DNA of 64,000 nucleotides, taken from the NCBI RefSeq assembly GCF_028200735.1, contig NZ_JAQKPV010000009.1, positions 124,001 to 188,000 of the forward strand, in the 5' to 3' direction. Below are positions 26,937 to 36,219 of this stretch, in pieces. Under the pieces are notes generated by a model. The model was not told the origin of the DNA. It made no database searches and worked only from the letters and a program-made list of their open reading frames with translations. The translations under genes were made by a program, and so were the position numbers. The stretch's first letter is position 1. The number at the start of each line of letters is the position of its first letter. The stretch is from Streptomyces sp. ACA25 (GTDB lineage: Bacteria; Actinomycetota; Actinomycetes; Streptomycetales; Streptomycetaceae).

Positions 26937-29735
26937 TCAGCCGACCGAGCTGTACGCGACCACGCCGCGCATCAGGGTGTCGACCGCCTTCCGGGCGTTC
27001 GGCCCGACCGTGCTGCCCTCCGGCGCCGCGTGAGCGACCTGTCCGAGCACGTCGACGACCTGCTTGCACCAGCGCACGAAGTCGCCCGCCGGCAGGTCGG
27101 AGTCGCGCAGCACCGTGTCCAGTCGGGTGCCCTGCGACCAGCGGTGGACCGGCAGGGCGAAGCCGAGATCCGGCTCACGCTGGCCGACGCCCGCCGTCCG
27201 CGCGATGCGGTGGTCCTCCTCCAGGGCATCCAGCCGGCCCCAGATGCGTACCATTTCGCGCAGCGCCTCCTTCGTCCGGCCGCCGGGCAGCTCCGGCGGC
27301 AGGGCGTCCTCGGCCGCACGGGACTCGTACACCAGAGCGGAGACGCAGGCGGACAGCTCGGCGGGCCCGAGGCCCTCCCACACGCCGTCGCGCAGGCACT
27401 CGGCAGCCAGCAGATCGAGCTCGCCGTAGAGCCGGGCCAGCCTGCGGCCCTCCTCGGTGACGGTGTCACCGCGGAGGTAACCGAGCTCCGACAGCAGCGC
27501 GTACACCCGGTCGAAGGTCCGTGCGATGGTGTTCGTCCGCCCCTCGATCCGCCGCTCCAGCTGACGGGTGTCCCGGGTGAGCCGGTGGTAGCGCTCGGCC
27601 CACCGCGCGTGGTCCTCGCGCTCGGCGCAGCCGTGGCAGGGGTGGGCACGGATCTCGGCCCGGAGTCGTGCGATCTCCGTGTCGTCGGCCGCCTCCGCAC
27701 GCTGCCTCTGCTGTCGCCGCGGTTCGTAGTGGCCCGCCCTGGTGCGCAGCGCGGAGGCCAGCTCCCGCCGGGACTGCGGGCTGCGGGCGTTGAAGGACTT
27801 GGGGACCCGCATCCGTTCCAGCGGCTCCACCGGTACGGGGAAGTCGACGGCGTTCAGCCGCTTGACCTGCCGCTGAGCGGTGAGCACCAGGGGCCGCGGC
27901 CCTTCCAGGCTCTCGAAGCCGCGGCGGCCCTGCCCTCGGCCGCCGGGAAGCCCGGGGTCGAGCACCAGGGCCAGTCCGGCGAATTTGCCGCTGGGCACGT
28001 GGATCACGTCGCCGGGCCGGAGCTTCTCCAGTGCGGCGGCCGCCTGGGCGCGGCGCTGCACGGCACCGTGCCGGGCCAGCTCGTTCTCGCGGTCCTTCAG
28101 ATCCCTGCGCAGCAGGGCGTACTCGTCGAAGTCGCCCAGGTGACAGGTCATGGACGCGCGGTAGCCCTCCAGCCCCTGCTCGTTCCTCTGCACCTGCCGG
28201 GAGATGCCCACCACCGAGCGGTCCGCCTGGAACTGGGCGAAGGAGGTCTCCAGCAGCTCCCGGGAGCGGTGCCGCCCGTACTGGTGGACCAGGTTCACGG
28301 CCATGTTGTAGGAGGGCTTGAAGGAGGACCGCAGAGGGTAGGTGCGGGTGCCCGCGAGGCCGGCGAGGGCCGCGGGGTCCATGCCTCGCTGCCACAGCAC
28401 GACGGCGTGCCCCTCGACGTCGATGCCCCGCCGGCCGGCCCGTCCGGTCAGCTGGGTGAACTCGCCGGGGGTGATGTCGGCGTGCTGTTCGCCGTTCCAC
28501 TTCACCAGCTTCTCCAGCACCACGGAGCGGGCCGGCATGTTGATGCCCAGCGCCAGTGTCTCGGTCGCGAAGACGGCCTTGACCAGACCTTGGACGAAGA
28601 GCTCCTCCACCACCTCCTTGAAGGTGGGCAGCATCCCGGCGTGGTGTGCGGCGATGCCGCGCTCCAGGCCCTCGAGCCACTCGAAGTAGCCCAGGACGTG
28701 CAGGTCCTCGTCCTCGAGGGCGGAGGTACGGGCCTCGACGATCTCCCGCACCCGCAGCCGCGCTTCCGCGTCGTTGAGCCGCAGGCCGGCCGCCAGACAC
28801 TGCTGAACCGCCGCCTGGCAGCCGGCCCGGCTGAACACGAAGGTGATGGCGGGGAGCAGTCCTTGGGAGTCCAGCCGGTCGATCACCTCGGGGCGGCTGG
28901 GGGTCCAGATCCGTTCGCGCTGCCGCCGCTCGCGCTCCCGGTCGGCCTCCCGCCTGGGCCGGCCCCGGCCGCGCGGACCTCCGGGCCGGCTGTGTTCCAG
29001 CCTGGCCATCCGTACCAGATCGGGATTGACCTCCCGCTTGTCCTCCCGCTCCTCGAACAGGTCGTACATCCGCCGGCCGGCCAACACGTGCTGCCACAGC
29101 GGCACCGGACGGTGCTCGGAGACGATCACCTGGGTGTCGCCCCGCACGGTGTCCAGCCAGTCGCCGAACTCCTCCGCGTTGGAGACGGTGGCGGACAACG
29201 AGACGAGAGTCACGGACTCCGGGAGGTGAATGATGACCTCCTCCCAGACCGCGCCGCGGAAGCGGTCGGAGAGATAGTGCACCTCGTCCATCACCACATA
29301 TCCGAGGCCGATCAGCGCCCGGGACCCGGCATAGAGCATGTTCCGCAGCACCTCGGTGGTCATGACGACCACCGGAGCTTCCGCGTTCACGCTGTTGTCA
29401 CCGGTGAGCAGGCCGACGTTCTCCGGCCCGTAGCGCTTGGCCAGGTCCGTGTACTTCTGGTTCGACAGCGCCTTGATGGGTGTGGTGTAGAAGCACTTGC
29501 GGCCCTGCGTGAGGGCCAGGTGAACCGCGAACTCGCCCACGATGGTCTTGCCGGATCCGGTCGGCGCCGCGACCAGGACTCCTTTACCGGTGGCGAGGGC
29601 CTGGCAGGCCTCGGTCTGGAAGTCGTCCAGCTCGAAGTCGTACATCTCACGGAACGGGGCGAGAGCGGAGGCCTGCTCGGTGCTGCGCATCCGGGCGGCG
29701 GTGTAACGCTCAGCGGGGGGCATGTCCTCGGTCAT
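26937..29735 (-). CDS. helY: HelY-like superfamily 2 DEVH-box helicase
   Basis: A 932-residue Ski2/Mtr4-like helicase. Motif I is AAPTGSGKTIVGEFA, motif II MDEVHYLSD, motif III SLSATVSN, and the RecA2 domain has VFATETLALGINMPA and QLTGRAGRRG. A long C-terminal region with CHGC and basic coiled segments resembles the DSHCT region. Probably unwinds RNA or RNA-DNA; the actinobacterial role is not well defined. ATG at 29735. As in mycobacteria it sits close to the tat and pafBC genes. Confidence 0.94.
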   Translation of the reverse strand: MTEDMPPAERYTAARMRSTEQASALAPFREMYDFELDDFQTEACQALATGKGVLVAAPTGSGKTIVGEFAVHLALTQGRKCFYTTPIKALSNQKYTDLAKRYGPENVGLLTGDNSVNAEAPVVVMTTEVLRNMLYAGSRALIGLGYVVMDEVHYLSDRFRGAVWEEVIIHLPESVTLVSLSATVSNAEEFGDWLDTVRGDTQVIVSEHRPVPLWQHVLAGRRMYDLFEEREDKREVNPDLVRMARLEHSRPGGPRGRGRPRREADRERERRQRERIWTPSRPEVIDRLDSQGLLPAITFVFSRAGCQAAVQQCLAAGLRLNDAEARLRVREIVEARTSALEDEDLHVLGYFEWLEGLERGIAAHHAGMLPTFKEVVEELFVQGLVKAVFATETLALGINMPARSVVLEKLVKWNGEQHADITPGEFTQLTGRAGRRGIDVEGHAVVLWQRGMDPAALAGLAGTRTYPLRSSFKPSYNMAVNLVHQYGRHRSRELLETSFAQFQADRSVVGISRQVQRNEQGLEGYRASMTCHLGDFDEYALLRRDLKDRENELARHGAVQRRAQAAAALEKLRPGDVIHVPSGKFAGLALVLDPGLPGGRGQGRRGFESLEGPRPLVLTAQRQVKRLNAVDFPVPVEPLERMRVPKSFNARSPQSRRELASALRTRAGHYEPRRQQRQRAEAADDTEIARLRAEIRAHPCHGCAEREDHARWAERYHRLTRDTRQLERRIEGRTNTIARTFDRVYALLSELGYLRGDTVTEEGRRLARLYGELDLLAAECLRDGVWEGLGPAELSACVSALVYESRAAEDALPPELPGGRTKEALREMVRIWGRLDALEEDHRIARTAGVGQREPDLGFALPVHRWSQGTRLDTVLRDSDLPAGDFVRWCKQVVDVLGQVAHAAPEGSTVGPNARKAVDTLMRGVVAYSSVG

Positions 29736-29776
29736 TGTGTACCGAGCCTACCGGCCGGGGCCGTCAGTCCGCTTGA

Positions 29777-30685
29777 TCATGGTGAGGGCTCGGGCGCGGG
29801 TGCGAGCACCTGCACGGCCGCGGGCACGCACTCGGCCGTCAGCGGCAGCGGCCCGAGCGGCTCACCGTCCGCATAGCCGGTGACCCCGTCGGCCTGCAGG
29901 ACGACCCTGGCCGCACGCAGCACGCTCACCCGCGGGTGTCCGGTGTGTGTCCCGCGGTAGACCCGGGGAAAGACCCGCAGCAGGGTGGCCCGGCCGCAGG
30001 CCTCCACGACAGTGATGTCGAACCGTCCGTCGTCCAGCCGGGCACCGGGGCAGATGCGCATACCGCCGCCGTAGCTCTGACCGTTGCCGACCGCCACCAG
30101 GACGGCCTCGAACTCCTGCCAGGGGCCGTCGTCCAGTCTCAGGCGGTAGGGGATGGGCCGCAGCCCGGCGAGCTCGGCGAGCATCGCCAGGTCGTAGCGC
30201 AGCCGCCCGGCAGGCCACCGCATGCGGTTCCCCCGGTCGTTGACCCGGGAGTCGAAGCCGGAGGCAAGTACGGAGCCGAACCAGGTCCGGCCGGTCCGTC
30301 CGAGGTCCACCGCCCGGGTGTGACCGCCCTTCAGCGCCTCGGCGATCAGCCGGGCCGCCGCAACCGGGTCACGCAGCGGCAGGCCACAGGCCCGGGCGAT
30401 GTCGTTCCCGGTGCCGATGGCGACCATCCCGAGCGGGGTCCCGGTGCCGGCGGTCGCCTGCAGGGCGAGCGAGGTCATGCCGTCGCCGCCGACGGCGACG
30501 AGCGCTCCGGTGCCCGCCGCAACCGCCTCCCGGGCGCGCCTCAGGGCGTCCGCGGCATCGGTACCGACCACACTCCGCACGACGTACCCGGCGTCCCGCA
30601 GCACCCGCGCCGCGGGCAGGGCGGCTCCGGCACCACGTCCGCGGCCGGCCGTCGGGTTGACGAAGAGGGAGATCTCATTGGTCAC
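29777..30685 (-). CDS. Diacylglycerol/lipid kinase family protein
   Basis: A 302-residue DagK/LCB5-type lipid kinase. The nucleotide-binding N-domain has SLFVNPTAGRGRG and the catalytic VAVGGDGM. VAIGTGNDIARACGLP is the second family motif. The C-terminal beta domain ends EPLGPLPLTAECVPAAV. It phosphorylates a diacylglycerol or similar lipid at the membrane face. GTG start, 18 bp after tatC, so probably in the same operon. Confidence 0.93.
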   Translation of the reverse strand: MTNEISLFVNPTAGRGRGAGAALPAARVLRDAGYVVRSVVGTDAADALRRAREAVAAGTGALVAVGGDGMTSLALQATAGTGTPLGMVAIGTGNDIARACGLPLRDPVAAARLIAEALKGGHTRAVDLGRTGRTWFGSVLASGFDSRVNDRGNRMRWPAGRLRYDLAMLAELAGLRPIPYRLRLDDGPWQEFEAVLVAVGNGQSYGGGMRICPGARLDDGRFDITVVEACGRATLLRVFPRVYRGTHTGHPRVSVLRAARVVLQADGVTGYADGEPLGPLPLTAECVPAAVQVLAPAPEPSP

Positions 30686-30703
30686 GCGTGCGGGTCCGGC
30701 CGG

Positions 30704-31636
30704 TCAGGTGGCATCGTCGTAGCCGTTGCGGCGGGGCGGTTCCCCGGCGTCGGGCCGGGATCCGGAGCCCCCTTCCGGGCCGTCGAGCACCGAGGGAGTG
30801 AGATCGAGGTCGGACGCCTCGTCGTCGCTCAGCATCGCGTCCGGGTCCCGGCGACGCCGCCGGTAGTCGTTGGCCAGGGAGATGCCGGTGGCCAGGAAGT
30901 ACAGCGCGGTGACCGGAATGGCCAGTGCGATCATGGACATCGGGTCGGTGGGGGTGACCGCTGCGGCGAAGACCGCGATGCCGATCACCATGGCCCGCCA
31001 CCAGCTGAGCATCCGCCGGCCGCTGACGACCCCGCCGAGGTTCAGCAGCACCAGGATCAGCGGCAGTTCGAAGGCGAAGCCGAAGGCGATCGCCATCCGG
31101 ACCGTGATGTCCAGGATATTGGCGACCGAGACCAGGTTCTCCGCGTCGGGTGCGGTGAAGCTGAGCAGCACCGGGATCGCGCGCGGCAGCAGCCAGTAGG
31201 CGAAGTACACGCCGACGAGGAACAGCGGTGCGCCGACCGCCACCACGGTCCGGGAGTACTTGCGCTCGTTCCGGTGCAGGCCGGGGGCCATGAAGGCCCA
31301 CGCCTGGTAGAGCCACACCGGTGCCGCGATCACCAGCCCCGCCAGCAGGGACACCTTGACGTAGGTGGTGAACGGTGAGGTGAGCCCTTCATAGGTCAAG
31401 GTGGCGCACCGTCCGCCGGTGCTCTCCGCGCCCTCGATCTGGAAGCACTTGGGCAGCGGTTCGGTGAGAAGGTTGATGATGTCCTGAGCGAAGAACATCG
31501 CGACGACCGTCACCACGACGATCGCCAGCACCGCCACGGCGAGCCGGTTGCGCAGCTCACGCAGGTGTTCCGCGAGGGGCATCCGCCCTTCGGGATCCCG
31601 TGGCTTCCTCTCGTTGCTGCGAGCGGCCTTGAGCAC
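30704..31636 (-). CDS. tatC: Sec-independent translocase TatC
   Basis: A 310-residue six-helix membrane protein that recognises twin-arginine signal peptides. The conserved N-terminus MPLAEHLRELRNRL is at residues 19-32. The first periplasmic loop, LTSPFTTYVKVS, EDAENL-equivalent region and the late VTPTDPMSM segment are present. The hydrophilic C-tail after residue 250 (RRRRRDPDAMLSDDEASD) is longer than in E. coli. Downstream of tatA; the Tat-dependent GHL10 protein in this window is one probable substrate. Confidence 0.97.
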   Translation of the reverse strand: MLKAARSNERKPRDPEGRMPLAEHLRELRNRLAVAVLAIVVVTVVAMFFAQDIINLLTEPLPKCFQIEGAESTGGRCATLTYEGLTSPFTTYVKVSLLAGLVIAAPVWLYQAWAFMAPGLHRNERKYSRTVVAVGAPLFLVGVYFAYWLLPRAIPVLLSFTAPDAENLVSVANILDITVRMAIAFGFAFELPLILVLLNLGGVVSGRRMLSWWRAMVIGIAVFAAAVTPTDPMSMIALAIPVTALYFLATGISLANDYRRRRRDPDAMLSDDEASDLDLTPSVLDGPEGGSGSRPDAGEPPRRNGYDDAT

Positions 31637-31703
31637 CCCACGTCCTCATCTCGTACGGCTGCCGGAGCCGGTCCGGTCGCCCGTGTTCTGCCAGGGACGA
31701 GGG

Positions 31704-31985
31704 TCAGCCCTGGGTGGTGCCCTTCGGCTCCTCGACCGGCCGGGAACTGGCGACGTCCCCGGGGGCGGCACGGATGGTCTTCGGCGGGGCCGGCGGCTCG
31801 GAGTCCTCCGATGCCGGGGTGTCCGTCCTGGACTCACCGTCCGTCTTGAGGGCGGAGGTCTCGCTCTTCAGGATGCGGAGTGACTTGCCGAGCGCCCGAG
31901 CGGTGTCCGGCAGCCGCTTCGCTCCGAAAATGAGAACGATGACGGCAATGATGATGACAATCTGCCACGGTCCGATCTGGCCCAT
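31704..31985 (-). CDS. tatA: Sec-independent translocase TatA
   Basis: A 93-residue TatA. One transmembrane helix (about 5-22, WQIVIIIAVIVLIFG), then the signature FGAKRLPDTARALGKSLRI amphipathic helix, and a charged Pro-rich tail. Forms the Tat pore with TatC. Directly upstream of tatC. ATG start. Confidence 0.97.
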   Translation of the reverse strand: MGQIGPWQIVIIIAVIVLIFGAKRLPDTARALGKSLRILKSETSALKTDGESRTDTPASEDSEPPAPPKTIRAAPGDVASSRPVEEPKGTTQG

Positions 31986-32131
31986 AATTTCCGTCTACCT
32001 TCTCATCCGGGATGTGCGGGCTTCCTCTGCGCCGGTGGAACGGTGCTGTTCCTCGCCCCGGCCGGTCGGCACACGGACCAATCCTAACGTGCGGGGGTGA
32101 GCACTGGGCAATGCCCGGGCGGCCGTCATCC

Positions 32132-32356
32132 TCAGCCCTCGCCGCGCCGCACGGTCTCCCGGCGCAGGGACTCGCCCCGCGCGGCCAGCGGTCCGGCGGC
32201 GCGTTCCAGGTCGTCGGCGGCCCGGGTGATGCGCTCCGCGCTGTCCCCCACGGCCCGGGAGAATCTGCGGACTTCGAGCCCGACCCGCACCGCGAGCACC
32301 CCGAGAACGGCGACTCCGCAGAAGGCGAGGGCAAGATGCAGCATCGGCCAGAACAT
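32132..32356 (-). CDS. Small single-helix membrane protein
   Basis: A 74-residue protein starting MFWPMLHLALAFCG, with one transmembrane helix (about 3-27) and an amphipathic helical tail (RRFSRAVGDSAERITRAADDLERA) consistent with a short coiled coil. Family not firmly recognised; the layout resembles DUF948-type proteins. Located between tatA and pafC on the same strand, as I recall for related streptomycetes. ATG at 32356 chosen because the upstream extension is non-hydrophobic and unconserved in character. Confidence 0.65.
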   Translation of the reverse strand: MFWPMLHLALAFCGVAVLGVLAVRVGLEVRRFSRAVGDSAERITRAADDLERAAGPLAARGESLRRETVRRGEG

Positions 32357-32527
32357 GGCCAGAAGCTTAGGCGATGCCCCTGGCGGTTTCCGCGGGGCGG
32401 CCCCGGTGCCGACGGGAGCCGGACGCGTTGCCACCTGCAGGAGGGCCGTTCCGGCGTGGCGTACCGTGCGGGAGGAGCACTCGCGGACAGCCCCGTTTTT
32501 CTCCCCGCAGGAGCCGGAAAGCTCCGG

Positions 32528-33502
32528 CTAGGCGAGCCCGGCCTCCTCGTAGCCGGCCAGGGCGGCCCGTGCGGCGCCCTGGGCGGTGGCCACCAGCTCG
32601 GGCGGGGAGACGATGCGCCCGTCGCCACCGAGCCGCAGGGCCAGCCGCCGCAGGGTGGCGGGCTCGGGCGTGCGCAGAGTGACCCGCAGGCCCCCGTCGG
32701 GTAGCTCCTCAGCCGTGTCGTGCGGGTAGTACTCGGCGACCCACCGGCCGCGAGGGCCCACCTCGATCACGACTTCCGGGTCCGCCGGGGAGGGCTGCAC
32801 CAGCCCCGCGCTGAGGTCCCGCGGCTCCACCGGCGGCGGGTCCGCCGGGGTGTCCAGCAGCTCGATCCGGGCAACCCGGTCGAGCCGGAAGGTGCGCCGC
32901 GCCTCCGATCTGCGGCACCATGCCTCGACATAGGTGTGGCCCACGGCGAAGAGCCGGATGGGGTCGATCTCCCGGTCGGTGAGCTCGTCCCGGCCCGGTG
33001 AGTAGTAGCGGATCCGCAGCCTGCGACGTTCCGCGATCGCACGATCCACCTCGGCGAGGACGCCGCCCTCGGACTCGAAGGTCACCGAGAGCCGGGAGCT
33101 GGCACCGGCGCTCTCCCCCGCCGCCGCCTCCAGCTTGGCGGTCGCCCGCAGGAGTGCGTCCCGGTCGCTGTCACGCAGACCGGGCAGAGTGGCGCAGGCG
33201 CGCGCGGCGACCAGCAGAGCGGTCGCCTCGTCGGCTGCGAGCCGCAACGGCTCCCCCGCACCGGTGCCCACCGCATCGGCGTTGTGCCACCAGATGTGCT
33301 CACCGTCGGTGTCGATGTCCAGCAGGTCCCCGCCTCGGAAACTGGTCCCGCACATCGGCAGCACACTCAGGTCGGAGATCAGTTCGTCCTGGGTGATGGA
33401 GAAGGCACGGGCCACCTCGTCGACCCGGGCTCCCGGCCGATCCCGCAGGTACGTGACCAGGGACAGCAGCCGTCTGGTGCGGTCGATGGCATTGGCCGCC
33501 AT
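32528..33502 (-). CDS. pafC: WYL-domain transcription regulator PafC
   Basis: A 324-residue regulator. An N-terminal winged-HTH-like domain (DRTRRLLSLVTYLRDRPG, then ITQDELISDLSVLP) precedes a WYL domain (about 145-235; RIRYYSPGRDELTDREIDP) and the WCX C-terminal domain. In mycobacteria PafB and PafC act together as a LexA/RecA-independent DNA-damage activator. ATG at 33502 gives the typical MAANAIDRTRRLL start with GAGGG upstream. Fourteen bases follow the pafB stop, so the pair is one operon. Confidence 0.92.
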   Translation of the reverse strand: MAANAIDRTRRLLSLVTYLRDRPGARVDEVARAFSITQDELISDLSVLPMCGTSFRGGDLLDIDTDGEHIWWHNADAVGTGAGEPLRLAADEATALLVAARACATLPGLRDSDRDALLRATAKLEAAAGESAGASSRLSVTFESEGGVLAEVDRAIAERRRLRIRYYSPGRDELTDREIDPIRLFAVGHTYVEAWCRRSEARRTFRLDRVARIELLDTPADPPPVEPRDLSAGLVQPSPADPEVVIEVGPRGRWVAEYYPHDTAEELPDGGLRVTLRTPEPATLRRLALRLGGDGRIVSPPELVATAQGAARAALAGYEEAGLA

Positions 33503-33516
33503 GTCGTGTAGCCCTC

Positions 33517-34470
33517 TCAGCCCTTGGCCACGGCACGCAGCCGGTCGACCACGTCGGCCCGCAGCTCCGCGGGTTCCAGCACCAGCACATCGGGACCGAA
33601 CTCGGCGAGCCAGGCACCCAGACCGTGACCGTACGGGATCACCAGCTCGTCCCACTCCCCGTTCACGCGGAGCAGTTCCGTGGCGCGGGCCCGCAGCGGG
33701 TATCCGCAACCCGCGCGCAGCCGGACCCTGGCGCGTTCCTTGGCGCTCTCCCCCGCCCACCGTGCGACGGTCTCCCGAAGGGCCACCTGACCGGGCACCT
33801 CCGTGGTGAAAGCCCCGGCACGGGACTTGACCCGTCCGGTGATCCGTGACAGCCGGTACACCCGCTCGGCTCCCCGGTCGCGGTCCCAGCCGGCCAGATA
33901 CCAGTGGCCGCGCCAGCACTCCAGGGCCCACGGCTCGACCTGCCGGGTGCCGGACCGGGCGGCATCGGAGCGGCGGTAGTCGAAAACAACCGGGCGCCGG
34001 TCCCGGCAGGCGATCATGAGCGGCTCGAAGGCTGCCTCACCCGCGGGGATGCGCGGCTCCAAGGTGCTGTAGGGCTCCTGGCCGCGTTCGGCGACCGGCA
34101 TGCCTGCTGCCCGCAGCTTCTGCAGGGCTCCGCTGGCGGCTCCGGCCAGCCGGGCCTGCTGCCACACCCGGGCGGCCAACCCCAGGGCGGCGGCTTCCGC
34201 CGCGTCCAGTGCCACCGGCGGGAGCCGGTTGGAGGCACGGCGGGCGACGTAGCCGACCTCTCCGTCGAGGCCTTCCACCGTCTCGATGATCATGCCGAGT
34301 TCGCGCAGGTCGTCCTTGTCACGCTCGAACATCCGGTTGAACGCGTCCTCGCTGCCCGCCTCGATGTACGCCTCGATGGAGGTCCGCAGCTCCCTCTTGC
34401 TCAGCGGGCGTCCAGTTCCGAGCAGGCACAGTGCCAGGTTCATCAGCCGCTCGGCCTTGGCAATGGCCAT
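33517..34470 (-). CDS. pafB: WYL-domain transcription regulator PafB
   Basis: A 317-residue regulator beginning MAIAKAERLMNLALCLL, with an N-terminal HTH (GTGRPLSKRELRTSIEAY), a WYL domain (FDYRRSDAARSGTRQVEPWALECWRGHWYLAGWD read in parts) and a WCX tail. Partner of PafC in the DNA-damage response. ATG at 34470 matches the family start; the upstream frame extension runs over the fkbP terminator region and is not coding. Transcribed separately from the FKBP genes, since a 17-bp-stem terminator lies between. Confidence 0.92.
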   Translation of the reverse strand: MAIAKAERLMNLALCLLGTGRPLSKRELRTSIEAYIEAGSEDAFNRMFERDKDDLRELGMIIETVEGLDGEVGYVARRASNRLPPVALDAAEAAALGLAARVWQQARLAGAASGALQKLRAAGMPVAERGQEPYSTLEPRIPAGEAAFEPLMIACRDRRPVVFDYRRSDAARSGTRQVEPWALECWRGHWYLAGWDRDRGAERVYRLSRITGRVKSRAGAFTTEVPGQVALRETVARWAGESAKERARVRLRAGCGYPLRARATELLRVNGEWDELVIPYGHGLGAWLAEFGPDVLVLEPAELRADVVDRLRAVAKG

Positions 34471-34537
34471 CCACGCCCCGCCCTCTCGTGTTTCACTCTC
34501 GCCGACCGACCGTACCCCTCCCGGCACCGGGAGCAAA

Positions 34538-34574
34538 GCCGCGGGCCCGCCTCCTGCGGAGGCGGGCCCGCGGC
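34538..34574 (-). terminator. Terminator after the FKBP gene
   Basis: A perfect 17-bp GC-rich stem (34538-34554 with 34558-34574) and TGC loop, 32 bases downstream of the FKBP stop and upstream of pafB. It separates the isomerase genes from pafBC. Confidence 0.9.
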
Positions 34575-34606
34575 GGCCCTGCCCGTTACGGCAGACCGGG
34601 TGGCAC

Positions 34607-34978
34607 TCAGACCGAGACGAGGTCGCAGACAAAGATCAGTGTCTCGCCCGGCTTGATCGCACCGCCGGCGCCACGGTCCCCGTAGGCCAGGTGGGGCGGA
34701 ATGGTCAGCCGGCGACGGCCGCCGACCCGCATACCCTGCACACCCTGGTCCCAGCCCTGGATGACCTGGCCGGCACCCAGCTGGAAGCGCAGCGGCTGAC
34801 CACGGTTCCAGCTGGCGTCGAACTCCTCACCGGTGCTGAAGGAGACACCGACGTAGTGCACCGCGACGGTAGCCCCGGGCTCGGCGACGGGTCCGTCGCC
34901 CTCCCACAGGTCCTTGCTCTCCAGCTCGGCCGGCGGCTCGCCGCCCGGGAAGTCGACCTCGGGCTTTTCGATGTTCAC
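34607..34978 (-). CDS. Cytoplasmic FKBP-type peptidyl-prolyl isomerase
   Basis: A 123-residue single-domain FKBP. Active-site features: VAVHYVGVSFSTGEEFDASW, PLRFQLGAGQVIQGWDQGV and GGRRRLTIPPHLAYGDRG. No signal peptide, so it is cytoplasmic. GTG at 34978 has AGGAGC nine bases upstream; it is favoured over upstream starts because the product then begins VNIEKPEVDFPGG as in relatives. Downstream of the FKBP lipoprotein gene in the same orientation. Confidence 0.94.
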   Translation of the reverse strand: MNIEKPEVDFPGGEPPAELESKDLWEGDGPVAEPGATVAVHYVGVSFSTGEEFDASWNRGQPLRFQLGAGQVIQGWDQGVQGMRVGGRRRLTIPPHLAYGDRGAGGAIKPGETLIFVCDLVSV

Positions 34979-35065
34979 GAGATTGCTCCTATGACGGAAT
35001 TGCTGACAGCGGGGCCAGTCTTGCAGGTCACGCGGGGGCACGGCGGCAGGAACGGCGAAGAGCAG

Positions 35066-36091
35066 TCAGATCGCGTCAAGAATATCAACGACGAAGACCA
35101 GGGTGTTCTCGGCGAGCTCGTGGTCCTCCTGCCCGCCGTACGCCATGTCCGGCGGGAGGACCAGCAGGACCCGGTCACCGACGTTCTTCCCGACCAGCGC
35201 CTCGTCCCAGCCGGGCACGACCTGGCCGACACCGATGACGAACTTGGCGGCACCGCCCCTGTCCCAGGAGGCGTCGAACTCTTCGCCGTCCTCCCAGGTG
35301 ACACCCGTGTACTGGGCGATCAGCTGCTGCTCGGCAGCGACCTCGGGACCATCGCCCTGGACGAGCACCTGCTGCTGAAGCTCGGTGGGAGCGTCCGCAC
35401 CCTCGGGGATGGTGATCCCGGCGGACTCGGCTTCGCCGGCCTCGACCTCGGGCATTCCCTCCTCCGAAGCGGCCTGCTCGCCCTCCGCACTCCCCTGCGC
35501 GTCGATGACCGTGACGATGTCGTAGACGAAGACCACGCTGTCTCCGGGGCCGAAACCGAGCTGGTCGGCCTGCGGCCCGATGAGCTCCAGCGCACTGCCC
35601 TGCACAACCACCCGGCTGCCCTCGGCCATGCCGGTCAGCGGGTCGGTGACGGACAGCGGGAGGATCTCCTCGGTCCCCGCCTGCACGGCCGCGTACACCG
35701 GCTCCCGGTCCTCCTCCTCCGCGGGCTCCTCCTCGGCGCCTTCCTCGACGGGCGGTGTGATGGGCTGCCAGGTGTTGACCAGGGCCTCATCCTCATCCAG
35801 CCCGCTGGCGAAGACGCTGAGCCGCATGAAGTCGCCCTCACCGACCTCCGGCCCGTCACCCTCCTCCAGGACGGTGACGACAGTCTCCTCGCTCTCCTCC
35901 GCGTCGTCTTCGACCTCGATGTCCGGCTCCTCGCCGAACGAGCCCGAGACCGTGGCCAGGGGGAAGGAGACGGCCGCGTCGGACGAACCTGCGTCGTCGT
36001 CGGAGTTGTCCCCACCGCAGGCCGCGGTGAGCAGGAGGGCAGGAACTGCAAGCAGCGCGACGGCGCGACGTGCCTTCTTCGTGGGGATCAT
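35066..36091 (-). CDS. Lipoprotein with two FKBP domains (first degenerate)
   Basis: A 341-residue exported lipoprotein with lipobox LLTAAC (Cys25) and an acidic linker. The C-terminal domain (about 235-341) is a good FKBP: YTGVTWEDGEEFDASWDRGG, FVIGVGQVVPGWDEAL and LLVLPPDMAYGGQ. The middle region (about 75-195) looks like a second, diverged FKBP: GDFMRLSVFASGL, PLSVTDPLTGMAEGSRVVV and PGDSVVFVYDIVTV; it carries an acidic insertion and lacks key aromatic residues. Predicted to fold exported proteins at the membrane surface. Followed by the cytoplasmic FKBP gene; the two are probably co-transcribed. Confidence 0.9.
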   Translation of the reverse strand: MIPTKKARRAVALLAVPALLLTAACGGDNSDDDAGSSDAAVSFPLATVSGSFGEEPDIEVEDDAEESEETVVTVLEEGDGPEVGEGDFMRLSVFASGLDEDEALVNTWQPITPPVEEGAEEEPAEEEDREPVYAAVQAGTEEILPLSVTDPLTGMAEGSRVVVQGSALELIGPQADQLGFGPGDSVVFVYDIVTVIDAQGSAEGEQAASEEGMPEVEAGEAESAGITIPEGADAPTELQQQVLVQGDGPEVAAEQQLIAQYTGVTWEDGEEFDASWDRGGAAKFVIGVGQVVPGWDEALVGKNVGDRVLLVLPPDMAYGGQEDHELAENTLVFVVDILDAI

Positions 36092-36165
36092 CAGTCCAAC
36101 TCGCGGTAGGGACGGCCGGGGGGGACCCGCTTGTCCGCACCACCCTAAAGCCTCGGCTCACGGAG

Positions 36166-36187
36166 CCCCCGGCCCCGGCACCGGGGG
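36166..36187. terminator. Possible terminator downstream of pafA
   Basis: A 7-bp stem CCCCCGG/CCGGGGG with an 8-base loop, 33 bases after the pafA stop. A TTTT run follows on the plus strand only, so the orientation fits pafA poorly. Weak call. Confidence 0.35.
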
Positions 36188-36219
36188 TTTTCGGACCGGG
36201 GACGAGCGCCCGGCAGCCG